A DNA stretch of 64,000 bases from Reticulitermes speratus (GCA_021186555.1 JAJKFL010000014.1:36328033-36392032), one strand, 5' to 3'; shown: positions 41,313 to 53,585, counted from the stretch's first letter. Made by a program: numbers and translations. The notes: a model not told the origin generated them from the letters alone.

Positions 41313-43138
41313 CTACAGTGACTGATGTAACAGAATTAATGTAACATGCTGACACAAAACACTTTTTCTTTTAATTATAGGAGCTTTATTTTCAATTTTT
41401 CCAACAAGCATACACAAAAGCTGTACATGTTTTTTCAAGCCGTGCCATTTATCAGCTTCTGGAGCCTCTACTGGGGGGCCGGAGCCTCCCCTGGCATTTA
41501 ATATAACAATGACAACTGATAAGTATTAAGAGTAGTGAAAATTAACAAAATAGCATAAAAAACACTACCTGACATCCAGCTCTACTCAGAGCAAACAGGA
41601 CACAAAATCTGAACAGCTCGTTAGACAAAGGCAACTGTTTAATACATCGAAACAACTCCAGGTGGATATTTACACAAAAAGTACCATTTATAACTGCAGT
41701 TAATCTCACAGCCAATCCATCTCCATTACAGAAAAACAAACGGTTAAAGCGGTTTTGGGAAATATTCGTTTGTTTATTCTGAGAATCACATAAAATGCAT
41801 AAACATATATTACTGGGTAAATTTCAAAGATTTTAATGGCAAAGCTGGTCGTACATACGGTAACCATTGAGCTTTAAAGGGCTACAGAACAATACAAACT
41901 GTGAACAAAGATACAACTTAGGAAAGTTACACCAAAAACTGTGCTGTTGTACAGACGTAAATTTGGTTTTCACAAGGAGGTAAGATTACACAGACAAAGG
42001 AACTGAGCAGTACAGAAAAGAATGAAAAATAGAACTGAAGTCATCAGGATCTACATAGTAACAGACTGACGAATAAAACATTTGGATAAAATTGGAAAAA
42101 CTGCATAGAATGAAGGAGCACTATCAGCATTACAAAGCAGATAACGCAACAGACCGGTTGCTAAGTGCTTGTTCCTCGCCTAACATATGGTTGCTTTCCT
42201 TATCAGTATCATAATATAAACAAATTGAAACTTTAATGGATGAATAACACTCAGCTTAAGAAATTACATTTCATTCATATAATTAAAACAAAAAAAAGAC
42301 TGTGAATAAGAACTGAAATTGCGCCCACAACATCTACAGCAATACCTGCTTGTTACTTATGATTGCCATACATATTACTAAAGTACATGGTAAGTTTCAC
42401 ACTTTGAAGACTACACTCGTCTGGGATATGACATGTCACTCAGTAATCAATGACACATAATGCCTTCATCTTCAAATATCTAGAGGTTTTCTAGACCTCT
42501 AGACTCTTGCAGATGAAGGCACTACACTCCTTTGTAATATCGGGGACAGATTGTCCAATGATGCACTGTCATGTAGAACGCAGTCCTCAAACACACTGCC
42601 ATGCGCAACTCATTACGCACATACAATTTGCATCTCCTTCGGGTCTACCAAATCTGCGGTAGGAAATATGCCAGAAAGCCACCCCTCTTTATCTATTTAT
42701 CTCTCTCTCTCACACGAACGCATGCGCACGCAAGCGCGCACACACAGAATGCAAAAGAACTGGTAGCCGAATAAAAATTATAATCAGGCCAATGTGATTC
42801 ACATTGCTGTACGCCGGGTTATGACAGCATATATTCTGCTGGGTGGATATTTATGTCTGCATGACACGAAACATGGACTATATGTTATGCACTCAGAGAT
42901 AAGGTACTTTCAGTGTCTGACAGATGGTGCTATTACACAGACAGCCTCAACATATATACACATGTATCTCTCTATAAGAGGCTAGCCGTTGAATTTAAAT
43001 GAGCCTTTTCCATTAGTAAATTATCTTATAGCATATATGGTGCCCTGAAAATAGAGACAGTATGTTTCTCTGAAATGTTTGTACACATCTATTACTACAC
43101 TATGTGTAGCATCATAACCAGAATACAACACGATGTGT

Positions 43139-43259
43139 TCACCGTGCATCTTGACAGTAACTTTCAGTTTCTTAACCTACGAATGGACTTTTTATTTTCG
43201 TATTTTATTCAATTCACCCTACATATGTTTCGGCCGCAACTCGGCCATCATCAGGGGTA
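43139..43259 (-). repeat. Hammerhead module with TGCACGGT tail
   Basis: On the minus strand the intact hammerhead-like motif (43259-43215) is followed about 65 nt later by GATGCACGGTGA (43150-43139), the tail box also seen at 14092, 53091 and 61685. Confidence 0.6.
43215..43259 (-). ncRNA. Hammerhead-ribozyme-like motif, core intact
   Basis: Minus strand: UACCC helix I, CUGAUGA core, one extra U, helix II GGCCG/CGGCC with a 5-nt loop, GAAA, a 2-3 bp helix III in CAUAUG, cleavage triplet GUA, and GGGUG closing helix I (4 Watson-Crick pairs and one G-U). All core bases except the extra U fit a type I hammerhead. Confidence 0.75.
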
Positions 43260-43847
43260 CAATGATAAGTTCACTTCACTGTTCACTGGTCCATTTGGTA
43301 TTTTCACAGAACCGTTACACTGTTTGAGGCAATTTTTTTTTCAGAATTTTTTCAGAATACAATAGTATCAGTCTTCGCAACTGGAAATCCTCAAATCTCA
43401 TACAACCAAAGTCGGTGACCATAATTAACACGGCATTTTACAAACATCAATATACTTATTCCACTCAGACCTACAACTGTGGGGAAATTTATGTTCTGTT
43501 TGGAACATACACAATCAAACACTCAAATGTGGATCTGGGCCAAACGGAGCCACAGTGTAAAGATTCAAAGCCTATAATAAAACTTTAAACAAACGCAGTG
43601 AAGCGAAACAATGCTGCTTGTAAAAATAAGCATTTGCGTCATTCTCAATCCAAGAATACCAGAAAATAGGCCATCAAAATTTAAAATAAAAATCATTCTT
43701 TGACCTTTAAGGTTCTCATAGAGGTGACAATAACAACTACTGCCTTCTGAATTATGACACCGTGCAGTCTGATAGCAGGTTAACCAATGTTCCTGGACAA
43801 CATACTGCCTCCACGTACGTGGCAGGAGAGTGATCTACAGTTTTAAA

Positions 43848-45932
43848 TAATCACCATACTTGCATGGTACATGAGTGATCTACACTGGTAACAAGCTACC
43901 ATACTTGCATGGTACATGAGTGATCTACACTGGTAACTAGCTACCATACTTGCATGGTACATGAGTGATCTACACTGGTAACTAGCTACCATACTTGCAT
44001 GGTACATGAGTGATCTACCCTGGTAACTAGCTACCATACTTGCATGGTACATGAGTGATCTACACTGGTAACTAGCTACCATACTTGCATGGTACATGAG
44101 TGATCTACACTGGTAACTAGCTACCATACTTGCATGGTACATGAGTGATCTAAATTGGTAACAAGATACCATACTTGCATGGTACATGAGTGATCTACAC
44201 TGGTAACTAGCTACCATACTTGCATGGTACATGAGTGATCTAAATTGGTAACAAGATACCATACTTGCATGGTACATGGCTGATCTACACTGGTAACTAG
44301 CTACCATACTTGCATGGTACATGAGTGATCTACACTGGTAACTAGCTACCATACTTGCATGGTACATGAGTGATCTACACTGGTAACTAGCTACCATACT
44401 TGCATGGTACATGAGTGATCTACACTGGTAACTAGCTACCATACTTGCATGGTACATGAGTGATCTACACTGGTAACTAGCTACCATACTTGCATGGTAC
44501 ATGAGTGATCTACACTGGTAACTAGCTACCATACTTGCATAGTACATGAGTGATCTAAACTGGTAACTAGCTACCATACTTGCATGGTACATGAGTGATC
44601 TAAATTGGTAACAAGATACCATACTTGCATGGTACATGGCTGATCTACCCTGGTAACTAGCTACCATACTTGCATGGTACATGAGTGATCTACACTGGTA
44701 ACTAGCTACCATACTTGCATGGTACATGGCTGATCTACCCTGGTAACTAGCTACCATACTTGCATGGTACATGAGTGACCTACACTGGTAACTAGCTACC
44801 ATACTTGCATGGTACATGAGTGATCTACACTGGTAACTAGCTACCATACTTGCATAGTACATGAATGACCTACACTGGTAACTAGCTACCATACTTGCAT
44901 GGTACATGAGTGATCTAAATTGGTAACAAGATACCATACTTGCATGGTACATGGCTGATCTACCCTGGTAACTAGCTACCATACTTGCATAGTACATGAG
45001 TGACCTACACTGGTAACTAGCTACCATACTTGCATGGTACATGAGTGATCTACACTGGTAACTAGCTACCATACTTGCATGGTACATGAGTGATCTAAAT
45101 TGGTAACAAGATACCATACTTGCATGGTACATGGCTGATCTACCCTGGTAACTAGCTACCATAAGTGCATAGTACATGAGTGACCTACACTGGTAACTAG
45201 CTACCATACTTGCATGGTACATGAGTTATCTACACTGGTAACTAGCTACCAAACTTGCATGGTACATGAGTGATCTAAACTGGTAACAAGCTACCATACT
45301 TGCATGGTACATGACTGATCTACACTGGTAACTAACTACCATACTTGCATAGTACATGAGTGACCTACACTGGTAACTAGCTACCATACTTGCATGGTAC
45401 ATGAGTGATCTAAACTGGTAACTAGCTACCATACTTGCATGGTACATGAGTGATCTAAACTGGTAACAAGCTACCATACTTGCATGGTACATGACTGACC
45501 TACACTGGTAACTAGCTACCATACTTGCATGGTACATGAGTGATCTACACTGGTAACTAGCTACCATACTTGCATGGTACATGAGTGATCTAAACTGGTA
45601 ACAATGTACCATACTTGCATGGTACATGACTGATCTAAACTGGTTAACAAGCTACCATACTTGCATGGTACATGACTGATCTAAACTGGTAACAAGCTAC
45701 CATACTTGCATGGTACATGACTGATCTAAACTGGTAACAAGCTACCATACTTGCATGGTACATGACTGATCTACACTGGTAACCAGCTACCATACTTGCA
45801 TGGTACATGAGTGATCTACACTGGTAACCAGCTACCATACTTGCATGGTACATGAGTGATCTACACTGGTAACCAGCTACCATACTTGCATGGTACATGA
45901 GTGATCTACACTGGTAACCAGCTACCATACAA
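43848..45932. repeat. 45-bp minisatellite, about 46 copies
   Basis: The unit is ctaccatacttgcatggtac, atgagtgatctacactggta, actag. Most copies differ by a few substitutions; a variant subset (acaag, ggctgatctaccc, tagtacatgag) is scattered, and one unit has an extra base at 45645. Each unit contains the dyad TACCAT-acttgc-ATGGTA. The minus strand reads as a 15-residue repeat (MYHASMVASYQCRSL) over long stretches because the period is divisible by three. Confidence 0.95.
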
Positions 45933-46261
45933 GACATCGCATCCCAAAGACAGCAGCCTAATCTTTGAGAAAGCGCGAGTTTGTGAGGCTTCAGGCTGTC
46001 ACAGCTGTATTGCTGAGGACTCACGTCTTCGGGGATGCAATGCTGTGTCATTACGTGAGTGCTTCCCAACATTCTGAAGGCTCATGGTGCCTTCGTCTTC
46101 AAGGGTCAAGCATTCCAAGAAGCAGCAGCAGACAATTTCTTCTTGACTGCTTCCTTAACGACGATGGCACTACAATCCTTCGAAACCTTGCGAACCAATC
46201 ACCACCCAATAACACAGCATCAGAACCCAGAAGACACGAATCCAAAGCACAAATGTCATGA
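45933..46261 (+). repeat. Dispersed repeat with remnant peptide
   Basis: Reads DDGTTILRNLANQSPPNNTA and SEPRRHES on the plus strand. This peptide resembles repeats I know from Blattodea (DEGT...RNVGN..PNDTASHPRR). The sequence cttcgtcttcaagggtcaag belongs to the same family. It directly abuts the 45-bp array. Confidence 0.55.
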
Positions 46262-47326
46262 ACAGTCCGAGATACCAGTTACATGTAATGGCTACAGCAG
46301 CGTGTATATTTTATCGTGGCTGAATAACCCTAAGGGCCCATAGGAGTTTCAATGCTTTTCAGTTAATAAATATCCATCTCGTTCGATTTTGGCTCATCTT
46401 TATTTTAAGAAATTCTAACAAGTTTGACAGCAGTGGGCCAAGTGAATGCAAGGATGGGTGGCAGCAGTCACATTAATACTACTATTGTGACGTGGCACAA
46501 AACAAATACGCATAAGACAAAATCAAGCAGCAGTATGAAAAACAGGACCTGCCTCACCCAACATTATCACACAACCATTAAATGTCGCAGCATGCAATAT
46601 AACGTAAGTTTCACCCGTATGTTGCTTAAACTGTGCTGAGCATCCATGCATAGCAACACCACCTGGAGGAACAGATTTTGATTAAATCTCATGCTGCTGT
46701 CATTCAACCATCTAAATCAAACAACAGTGACCACCAGTAAGTGTGGAAGACGTGTACATCTCTAATAATACTGGGAACAAAAACCACTTCGCAGACAAAA
46801 GTTGTAATGACTGTGAGATAAGTATTTTGGGTTGTCTGCAACTGTTTACCAGTCAATACGAAATAACATCGCAGGAGACCTGGATCTTCAGCAACACTGT
46901 CGTGAAAGCTTCCGATCTTAAACTACGAGCTACATATGAAGAGGAATACATCAGTAAGTAAACTGAATGGATATAGTCTACATCTGTGGTTCACACAGTT
47001 TTGTTCCCGGCTAGGGTGTGGACAGAGGCTATTGTTGTCTTTCTATTATAAGTCATAAGAAAAGATTTTGTGCTGAATAATATTTTACAAAATTTATCTG
47101 TAATAATGGTATAATACAGGGTAGATTCTCCTCAGTAGAATATAAAGTTTTCTCTTTTAGGTTTTACATATCCCAGTTTATCGCCATTGCTGACAGGAAA
47201 CATTACATTACATTAACTTAATCAAATTCAAAGTACGTTCAAGTACGTTTCTTGTTTGGAAATATTCGAACTTCAAATGTTAACAGAAGCTGTGCTTCAC
47301 AGGTCAGCAAGTTGAATTTCGTGGGC

Positions 47327-47358
47327 CACGGGGGGGGGGGGGGGGGGGGGGGGGGGGA
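47327..47358. repeat. G tract
   Basis: About 27 consecutive G bases from 47331 to 47357; length may be inaccurate in assemblies. Confidence 0.9.
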
Positions 47359-47572
47359 AGCGGGCGTCACACATACTTTGTAGGATTCTGCCATGCCAAA
47401 AAGGCTGGGCAACACTGGTTTAGACGACCAGGATTCAGTTCTCAGCAGAGACATGTCCAGAATTGCCTTGGTGTCCGCCGAGCAGATAACGATCTTTCCA
47501 CTCGAACAAATCAAGAGGTATGACAAGATCTGCGCTATTTGCGATAATACACAGCGTTGAGTGGTAGCTCTG

Positions 47573-47614
47573 TACCGACGTTTCGGGACTTCTTGGTCCC
47601 ATCTTCAAAGGTCT
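47573..47614 (-). ncRNA. Hammerhead-like motif (left of palindrome)
   Basis: Minus strand: ACC helix I, UUUGAAGA, U, GGGAC..GUCCC helix II, GAAACGUC, GGU. The core is one base long and the C3 position is lost. Confidence 0.45.
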
Positions 47615-47616
47615 TC

Positions 47617-47660
47617 TTGACCCTTGAAGATGGGACAGAGACGTTCCGAAACGTCGGTAC
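47617..47660 (+). ncRNA. Hammerhead-like motif (right of palindrome)
   Basis: Plus strand: ACCC, UUGAAGA, U, GGGAC..GUUCC helix II, GAAACGUC, GGU. A diverged twin of the motif at 47573-47614 in mirror orientation. Confidence 0.45.
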
Positions 47661-47874
47661 AGAACTACCAGTCAACGCTGCGTAATATCCCAGAAGAGCT
47701 CAGATCTCGACATCGCGACGGAAGCCTGAAATCACGCAAGAGGTATGACGATGACCACATACATGTACCTAATACAGAGGTTAAGAATACATGAAGCTCT
47801 GCCCCCATTCCCCTATACGCCTACACGGTAAAGTACAATACGTTTATAACAGAACGAATGCAATTAATATTACA

Positions 47875-47965
47875 GTCAAGTGGCTACCACAACTGCTTCG
47901 TATTTACGAGGTCCCGGGCTCAAATCTCGGCCCCGAGACCGGCTTTCAGGATGTCACTTGTTTTC
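47875..47965 (+). mobile_element. Possible tRNA-like SINE head
   Basis: agtggctaccacaactgctt then gaggtcccgggctcaaatct, the second resembling a B box. Weak A box; no TSD found. Confidence 0.35.
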
Positions 47966-48839
47966 CTCAGGCCCTCCACACACAAATGCTCGGCTAATAC
48001 CCCAAAAAAAGATATACCATAACCACTTGCTTCCGCATTATTTCCAATTATTCATTCGTCATCCCATCATCAAACGCTATACAGTCTCAGCTACGAGACG
48101 GTGTCGTTGAAATGAGACATAAATCAATACCATACGATGAGATGTGTGACTGCAAATGCTATTCAGTCTGTTCACTTCATTGGCAAAACTTTGTTATTGT
48201 TTTCCATCGTTATTCGCTGGCACACTTACGGTGCCTATGAATTGTTCTGTCCCTGTTTGCCTTCTTTTGTTCGAGTGTCCACACCTGCGATCGATCGCGG
48301 CATGCGACGGGCACGCATGCGCACTGCCATCTTGGTACCAAACGTGTCGCGCACACAGGATCGTGTCCAACGAACAGCAGGTACCAACATGTGAGGCACC
48401 TTGTGACGCACCCGGAAACAGGCCGCATGACTCACGCTACAACGCACAAGATCCCACTGCGGGCTGACAGTTGCTAAGCTCGTCACTAAATTCCCTACTT
48501 TTAAGAAACGCCGTGCTTAATTAAACCCCTTCAAGACCGAAAATAATATATGAATGTACTTTTCCTGTCCATCGATCCCTCCACATCCACAACAGCGAAC
48601 AATGCTTTGTCTGAAGGTTCCCACGCTTTGCCCGTTTGTCCTTCTAATAACAGCATTATTAAGACGAGGATGAGTATGCAGCGTCTGGTGGAATGATAAT
48701 GACGACAGCACAGGCGTCGAATAGCGTATGCCATAATACATACCAAGGCATTCTGTGTTTTAAAATGTAATATGGTTCCACGCTAAACGAGTAAACGTAA
48801 TTTTGTTGGCGTCCATAAAAACACACGGCCTTCCTAGCG

Positions 48840-49200
48840 TCGATTTTCACGAAACTCACAAATGCTCAACAACACTATGCGCACATGACTTATACTGGAT
48901 TACACCTACATCAGACAACATGCGGAAATATGGCTTTCATTGAGCCTATTTTCACGAAAATAAAAAAAACGCTCAACAGCATTAAGTTTAGATCTTCTAT
49001 GCCGAATTTTATCCAAATCAGACAAAAAATGTAGACAAAGGGGCAAAATTTAATTTCCGCTCCTAAGTAACGTACGACTTTCAATGAACCGATTTTCACA
49101 AAACTCCCAAGTGCTCCACATCCACATTACGTGGACATTTTCTGTATCGAATTTCATCCAAATCGGTCACGTCATATGGAAAATGCATAGAATATAATAG
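48840..49200. repeat. Diverged tandem of about 110-bp motif
   Basis: Three recurrences of a pattern of the form gattttcac(g/a)aaac..., gctcaacaacac/gctccacatccac, then aatttcatccaaatc(g)g. The same phrases (ccaatttggttaaaatcgg) appear at 52520, and aaatccgtccagtg at 39000 and 57800, suggesting related repeats. Confidence 0.5.
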
Positions 49201-49862
49201 AACAGAATCGATTAGAAAAGAATAGAATACACTACGGCGGGTTCCGCAGCGACCCTTGCACCCTCGATCGTTTCTGAACTGCTGTGCAACCCTTTGCTTA
49301 AACTAACACACCTAAATAAACAAGGGCTGTTACTGAGCCGGTTTTTTAGGAACCTCACACCTGCTCAACAATTTTCTTTTCAACAATATTCTTTATCAAA
49401 AAGTAGCACTAGTGATATAAATTTAAAATTACATTTCGTAGTCACAAGCGCAAATTTTGTGATGAAGAATATCTCAACACAACTTGAGTATACACATCTC
49501 ATAATTCACTCAATTAACAAGCGTAACAAAATATAAGGAATGCTTACTATTTAACTTAGCCTGAACAATTTATATCTCTAATTATTGCTTATTACACGTA
49601 GTATTCTAAATATACACACGCTGCTTCTGTCAATTCAGCTGTTTATACTATCTACAAACTTACTTCTTACGACTGATATGATTTCGGCGTACAAGATGTA
49701 CAGCTACAACCAAAAGTGCTACTATATATTTTGTATGTATGTTTATATCTGTAAAGTTTTATATATTTTTTGTACTTGCTCGTAGAAATAAAATATTGTA
49801 AAGATTGAGATCTCAACCTAACAAAATTGCAGCCATAAAATTTTACTTTTTATCTTATTTCC

Positions 49863-49906
49863 ACAGTCCGATGATGGTTTTCTGATTAGCCGAAACATGT
49901 AGCTGT
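49863..49906 (+). ncRNA. Hammerhead-like motif, one core base changed
   Basis: Helix I ACAGU/GCUGU (one G-U), CCGAUGA in place of CUGAUGA, extra U, helix II GGUU/AGCC, GAAAC-AUGUA. The U4 position is C. Confidence 0.6.
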
Positions 49907-49944
49907 TTGAACCTATAAAGAATATACCTGGACCTGAGAAGCAG

Positions 49945-50228
49945 AAGGCACTGCGCTATAAACCGGAACGTCGCGGGTTCGATCCCCGATGGTGTCACTG
50001 GAATTTTTCACTGACATAATCGTTTCGGTCGCACTATGGCCCTGGGGTCGACTCAGCCTCTTAACGGAAATGAGTACCGGGGATCTTTCCTGGGGGGTAA
50101 ACGCGGCCGGTGCGTAGGGCTGACAACCTTACCACCTTCATGTGCCAATTGTCTAAAAACCTGAGAGCCTCAACCTCCTGGAGCCCTAAGGACCTTCCTA
50201 GGCCTGTATGGGACTGCTTTACCTTTAC
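49945..50228 (+). mobile_element. tRNA-derived SINE, family 2
   Basis: B box gtcgcgggttcgatccccga near the 5' end, then ggaatttttcactgacataa, ggggtcgactcagcctctta and cctgtatgggactgctttac. It matches the minus-strand copy at 36364-36645 along its length. Confidence 0.85.
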
Positions 50229-50518
50229 TTCGGTTTTCCTTGTCAATTTCATTCCACCGGAGCTCCATTACTTGGAAAAATGAAAAAAAAAATCATGATC
50301 TTTCTCTTCATCTTCATCACAGGGTTGCACAATAAGCCTTAAGGCTGCGGTGAGTCCGTAGCTTCTGCTGCGGGGCCCTTCACCGCAAAAAAAAAAAAAG
50401 TTGGTTTTTATCTTAGTATCTGAAACACAACGGGGATGAACCACCTTCAGACAGTACACAAAGGGCTTCTTCCAACAGCGGTGTCCCACTTCCCTGCCGT
50501 TCTATTTTAATTATGAGA

Positions 50519-50541
50519 CGCATCGCATCGCATCGCATCGG
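50519..50541. repeat. CGCAT pentamer repeat
   Basis: About four and a half copies of cgcat. Confidence 0.85.
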
Positions 50542-50805
50542 TCAATATCCGTGCAGCTGTCCCAGGACTGTACTTCCCGAAACAAATATAAGCGTGCGAA
50601 ACAAAAGGATTCACGTGACGCAACATTCGTCGCCATGGAAACCCCGCTCACACCCTATATAGGCCTACCCATATTCACAGCATACGAACATTTTTAAATT
50701 TTATCAAGCACCAACCTTTCATCACACCATAACCATCTTGCGGCCACACGGCTTTCATGTTCTCTGGCCCATTTCGATTCAGAGCTATTTCTGAATCCCT
50801 CAAAT

Positions 50806-52290
50806 ATATGACAGGAGTACTTGAACCGGCTGACGACGACACAACACAGAAATATATGACAGGAGTACTTGAACCGGCTGACGACGACATAACATAGAAA
50901 TATATGACAGGAGTACTTGAACCGGCTGACGACGACACAACACAGAAATATATGACAGGAGTACTTGAACCGGCTGACGACGACACAACACAGAAATATA
51001 TGACAGGAGTACTTGAACCGGCTGACGACGACACAACACAGAAATATATGACAGGAGTACTTGAACCGGCTGACGACGACACAACACAGAAATATATGAC
51101 AGGAGTACTTGAACCGGCTGACGACGACACAACACAGAAAAATATGACAGGAGTACTTGAACGGCTGACGACGACACAACACAGAAAAATATGACAGGAG
51201 TACTTGAACCGGCTGACGACGACACAACACAGAAATATATGACAGGAGTACTTGAACCGGCTGACGACGACACAACACAGAAATATATGACAGGAGTACT
51301 TGAACCGGCTGACGACGACACAACACAGAAATATATGACAGGAGTACTTGAACCGGCTGACGACGACACAACACAGAAATATATGACAGGAGTACTTGAA
51401 CCGGCTGACGACGACACAACACAGAAATATATGACAGGAGTACTTGAACCGGCTGACGACGACACAACACAGAAATATATGACAGGAGTACTTGAACCGG
51501 CTGACGACGACACAACACAGAAATATATGACAGGAGTACTTGAACCGGCTGACGACGACACAACACAGAAATATATGACAGGAGTACTTGAACCGGCTGA
51601 CGACGACACAACACAGAAATATATGACAGGAGTACTTGAACCGGCTGACGACGACACAACACAGAAATATATGACAGGAGTACTTGAACCGGCTGACGAC
51701 GACACAACACAGAAATATATGACAGGAGTACTTGAACCGGCTGACGACGACACAACACAGAAATATATGACAGGAGTACTTGAACCCGGCTGACGACGAC
51801 ATAACACAGAAATATATGACAGGAGTACTTGAACCGGCTGACGACGACACAACACAGAAATATATGACAGGAGTACTTGAACCGGCTGACGACGACACAA
51901 CACAGAAATATATGACAGGAGTACTTGAACTGGCTGACGACGACACAACACAGAAATATATGACAGGAGTACTTGAACTGGCTGACGACGACACAACACA
52001 GAAATATATGACAGGAGTACTTGAACTGGCTGACGACGACACAACACAGAAATATATGACAGGAGTACTTGAACTGGCTGACGACGACACAACACAGAAA
52101 TATATGACAGGAGTACTTGAACTGGCTGACGACGACACAACACAGAAATATATGACAGGAGTACTTGAACTGGCTGACGACGACACAACACAGAAATATA
52201 TGACAGGAGTACTTGAACTGGCTGACGACGACACAAAACAGAAATATGACAGGAGTACTTGAACCGGCTGACGACGACACAACACAGAAA
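50806..52290. repeat. 48-bp minisatellite, about 31 copies
   Basis: Unit: ttgaaccggctgacgacgac, acaacacagaaatatatgac, aggagtac. Copies are almost identical. Exceptions: a one-base loss at about 51162, a one-base gain at about 51786, a short unit at about 52245, and a block of seven units (51920-52220) with ctgg in place of ccgg. With a 48-bp period, several frames on both strands stay open for 150-570 codons; these are artefacts of the unit lacking stops. Confidence 0.96.
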
Positions 52291-52633
52291 TGCGCCGACA
52301 TATCCATGAACGCAGCATAATTCGAACCTCAACCGAAAAAAAAAAATTTGCCCTTTCCTTCCATAAGAACAAGAAATGAAGCAGCTGAAATGCGTTTTTT
52401 AACACCTTCGTAACGAAAATTTAAAAAATGCGCATATTAGCTGCGCCTTGTAACACCAAGAGAACCACAAAAAGAATGGGTGTGGAACTTCAAATTGGCG
52501 ACTTCTACCACAATGTGTCATCATATACCAATTTGGTTAAAATCGGCCACAAACGGACATTTTACATGCAGATATACATGCGTTAATGCAAGCATCTCGA
52601 CCGTAATTCCAACAATGTTTAGAACAAACGCTG

Positions 52634-52664
52634 CACACAAACAAACAAACAAACAAACAAACAA
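52634..52664. repeat. ACAA microsatellite
   Basis: Seven copies of acaa/caaa. Confidence 0.9.
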
Positions 52665-52759
52665 AAATCATGTCCATTATTGTTAAGTCACCAACTGAAT
52701 GCACTATTTATTTTATTTAAAAAAAAACACTATATGGTTTCTTAAAATATTCTAGTAAA

Positions 52760-52804
52760 ACCCTACATATGTTTCGGCTTCCTCATGAAGCCATCCTCAG
52801 GGAT
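52760..52804 (-). ncRNA. Hammerhead-like motif, core intact (left arm)
   Basis: Minus strand: AUCC/GGGU helix I (one U-G), CUGAGGA core, extra U, helix II GGCUUC/GAAGCC with loop AUGAG, GAAA, CAUAUG, GUA. It mirrors the copy at 52957-53001. Confidence 0.72.
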
Positions 52805-52956
52805 GTCAGAAAACTTGCTTGTATATAAACACGTCTATACATTGGTCATTGTATAAATGCTAAATCACCACCTTCACTGTGTTCTAGTCTTTAGTGTTTA
52901 GCATTTATACAATGACAAATGTATAGATGTGTTTATATACAAGCAAGTTTTCTGAC

Positions 52957-53001
52957 ATCCCTGAGGATGGCTTCATGAGGAAGCCGAAACATATGTAGGG
53001 T
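52957..53001 (+). ncRNA. Hammerhead-like motif, core intact (right arm)
   Basis: Same sequence as 52760-52804 on the opposite strand. The box gtgcattcagttggtg follows at 53055-53070 and TGCACGGT at 53093-53100. Confidence 0.72.
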
Positions 53002-53399
53002 TTAGTAAAATATTTTAAGACACCATATAGTGTTTTTTTAAAATAAAATAAATAGTGCATTCAGTTGGTGACTTAACAATAATTGTGAAAAATGCACGGT
53101 GATTATAAAATAAATTTCATGTCCAGTTCACGTTTTCCGGAAGCCTTTCGGTTCGTTCCCAACATAATTAACAAAAACCCTGCCACAATTGTTACAGTAC
53201 ATAAGAATTTCCTAACATGTTTAAAATCAGCAAAATGCGTTAAACTCCGATGAAAAAAAAAAAAAGGAATAAAGACATTACGTACTAATTAGGGATTCAT
53301 AACAGCAGGGTTTGACACAGAGTGAACACGATCAATGGATACAAATAGAAGCGTATCTTAAAACCGTGAAATAAAATTAAATTTGACCCCACGCACGCT

Positions 53400-53585
53400 A
53401 TGAAGACATACGGCGTGCGAGGTGGACTTATAGTTCCACTCATTCTTCACCTCGGCACCAGATGGGGTGAGTGGTTTGCTTCACGCTCCAGCCGCTTTAC
53501 CTCCCGGGAAATATCTCATGCAATAGAAGGCTGGTTGGACCCCAGGGCCGGTCTAGACGTTTTGGAAAAGAGATAAATCTTTTCA
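53400..53585 (-). mobile_element. Diverged family-1 SINE fragment
   Basis: Contains cctcggcaccagatggggtg, ccgctttacctcccgggaaa and ccccagggccggtctagacg, the body of family 1 as at 61050-61160. The tRNA-like head is missing. Confidence 0.65.

Larger units (their letters stand above)
47545..47735. repeat. Palindrome with two hammerhead-like motifs (second subfamily)
   Basis: Arm cagcgttgagtggtagctct, gtaccgacgtttcgg (47552-) mirrors ccgaaacgtcggtacagaac, taccagtcaacgctg (47647-). Between them gtcccatcttcaaagg and cccttgaagatgggac face each other around 47616. The right flank cgacatcgcgacggaagcct is shared with 1160-1180. Confidence 0.75.
52687..53075. repeat. 389-bp palindrome with a hammerhead in each arm
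   Basis: The arms are near-perfect mirror images (ccctacatatgtttcggctt at 52761 and aagccgaaacatatgtaggg at 52981), with a short centre around 52870-52895. The ends carry caccaactgaatgcac and gtgcattcagttggtg. The right side continues to aatgcacggt (53091). Confidence 0.9.

Noticed and set aside
43843..45627. Long minus-strand open frames of 459 and 133 codons with a 15-residue repeat
   Set aside because: They are the 45-bp minisatellite read in a frame without stops; no start context, domain, codon bias or flanking exon supports a protein.
43848..45932. CRISPR-like array
   Set aside because: Units are contiguous without unique spacers, and the genome is eukaryotic.
48200..48480. GC-rich patch as a promoter or CpG island
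   Set aside because: It is somewhat GC- and CpG-rich, but I see no core promoter element or adjacent first exon.
50675..52405. Three overlapping minus-strand open frames above 500 codons and several plus-strand ones
   Set aside because: All come from the 48-bp array, whose unit lacks stops in several frames; being open in many frames at once is not evidence for coding.
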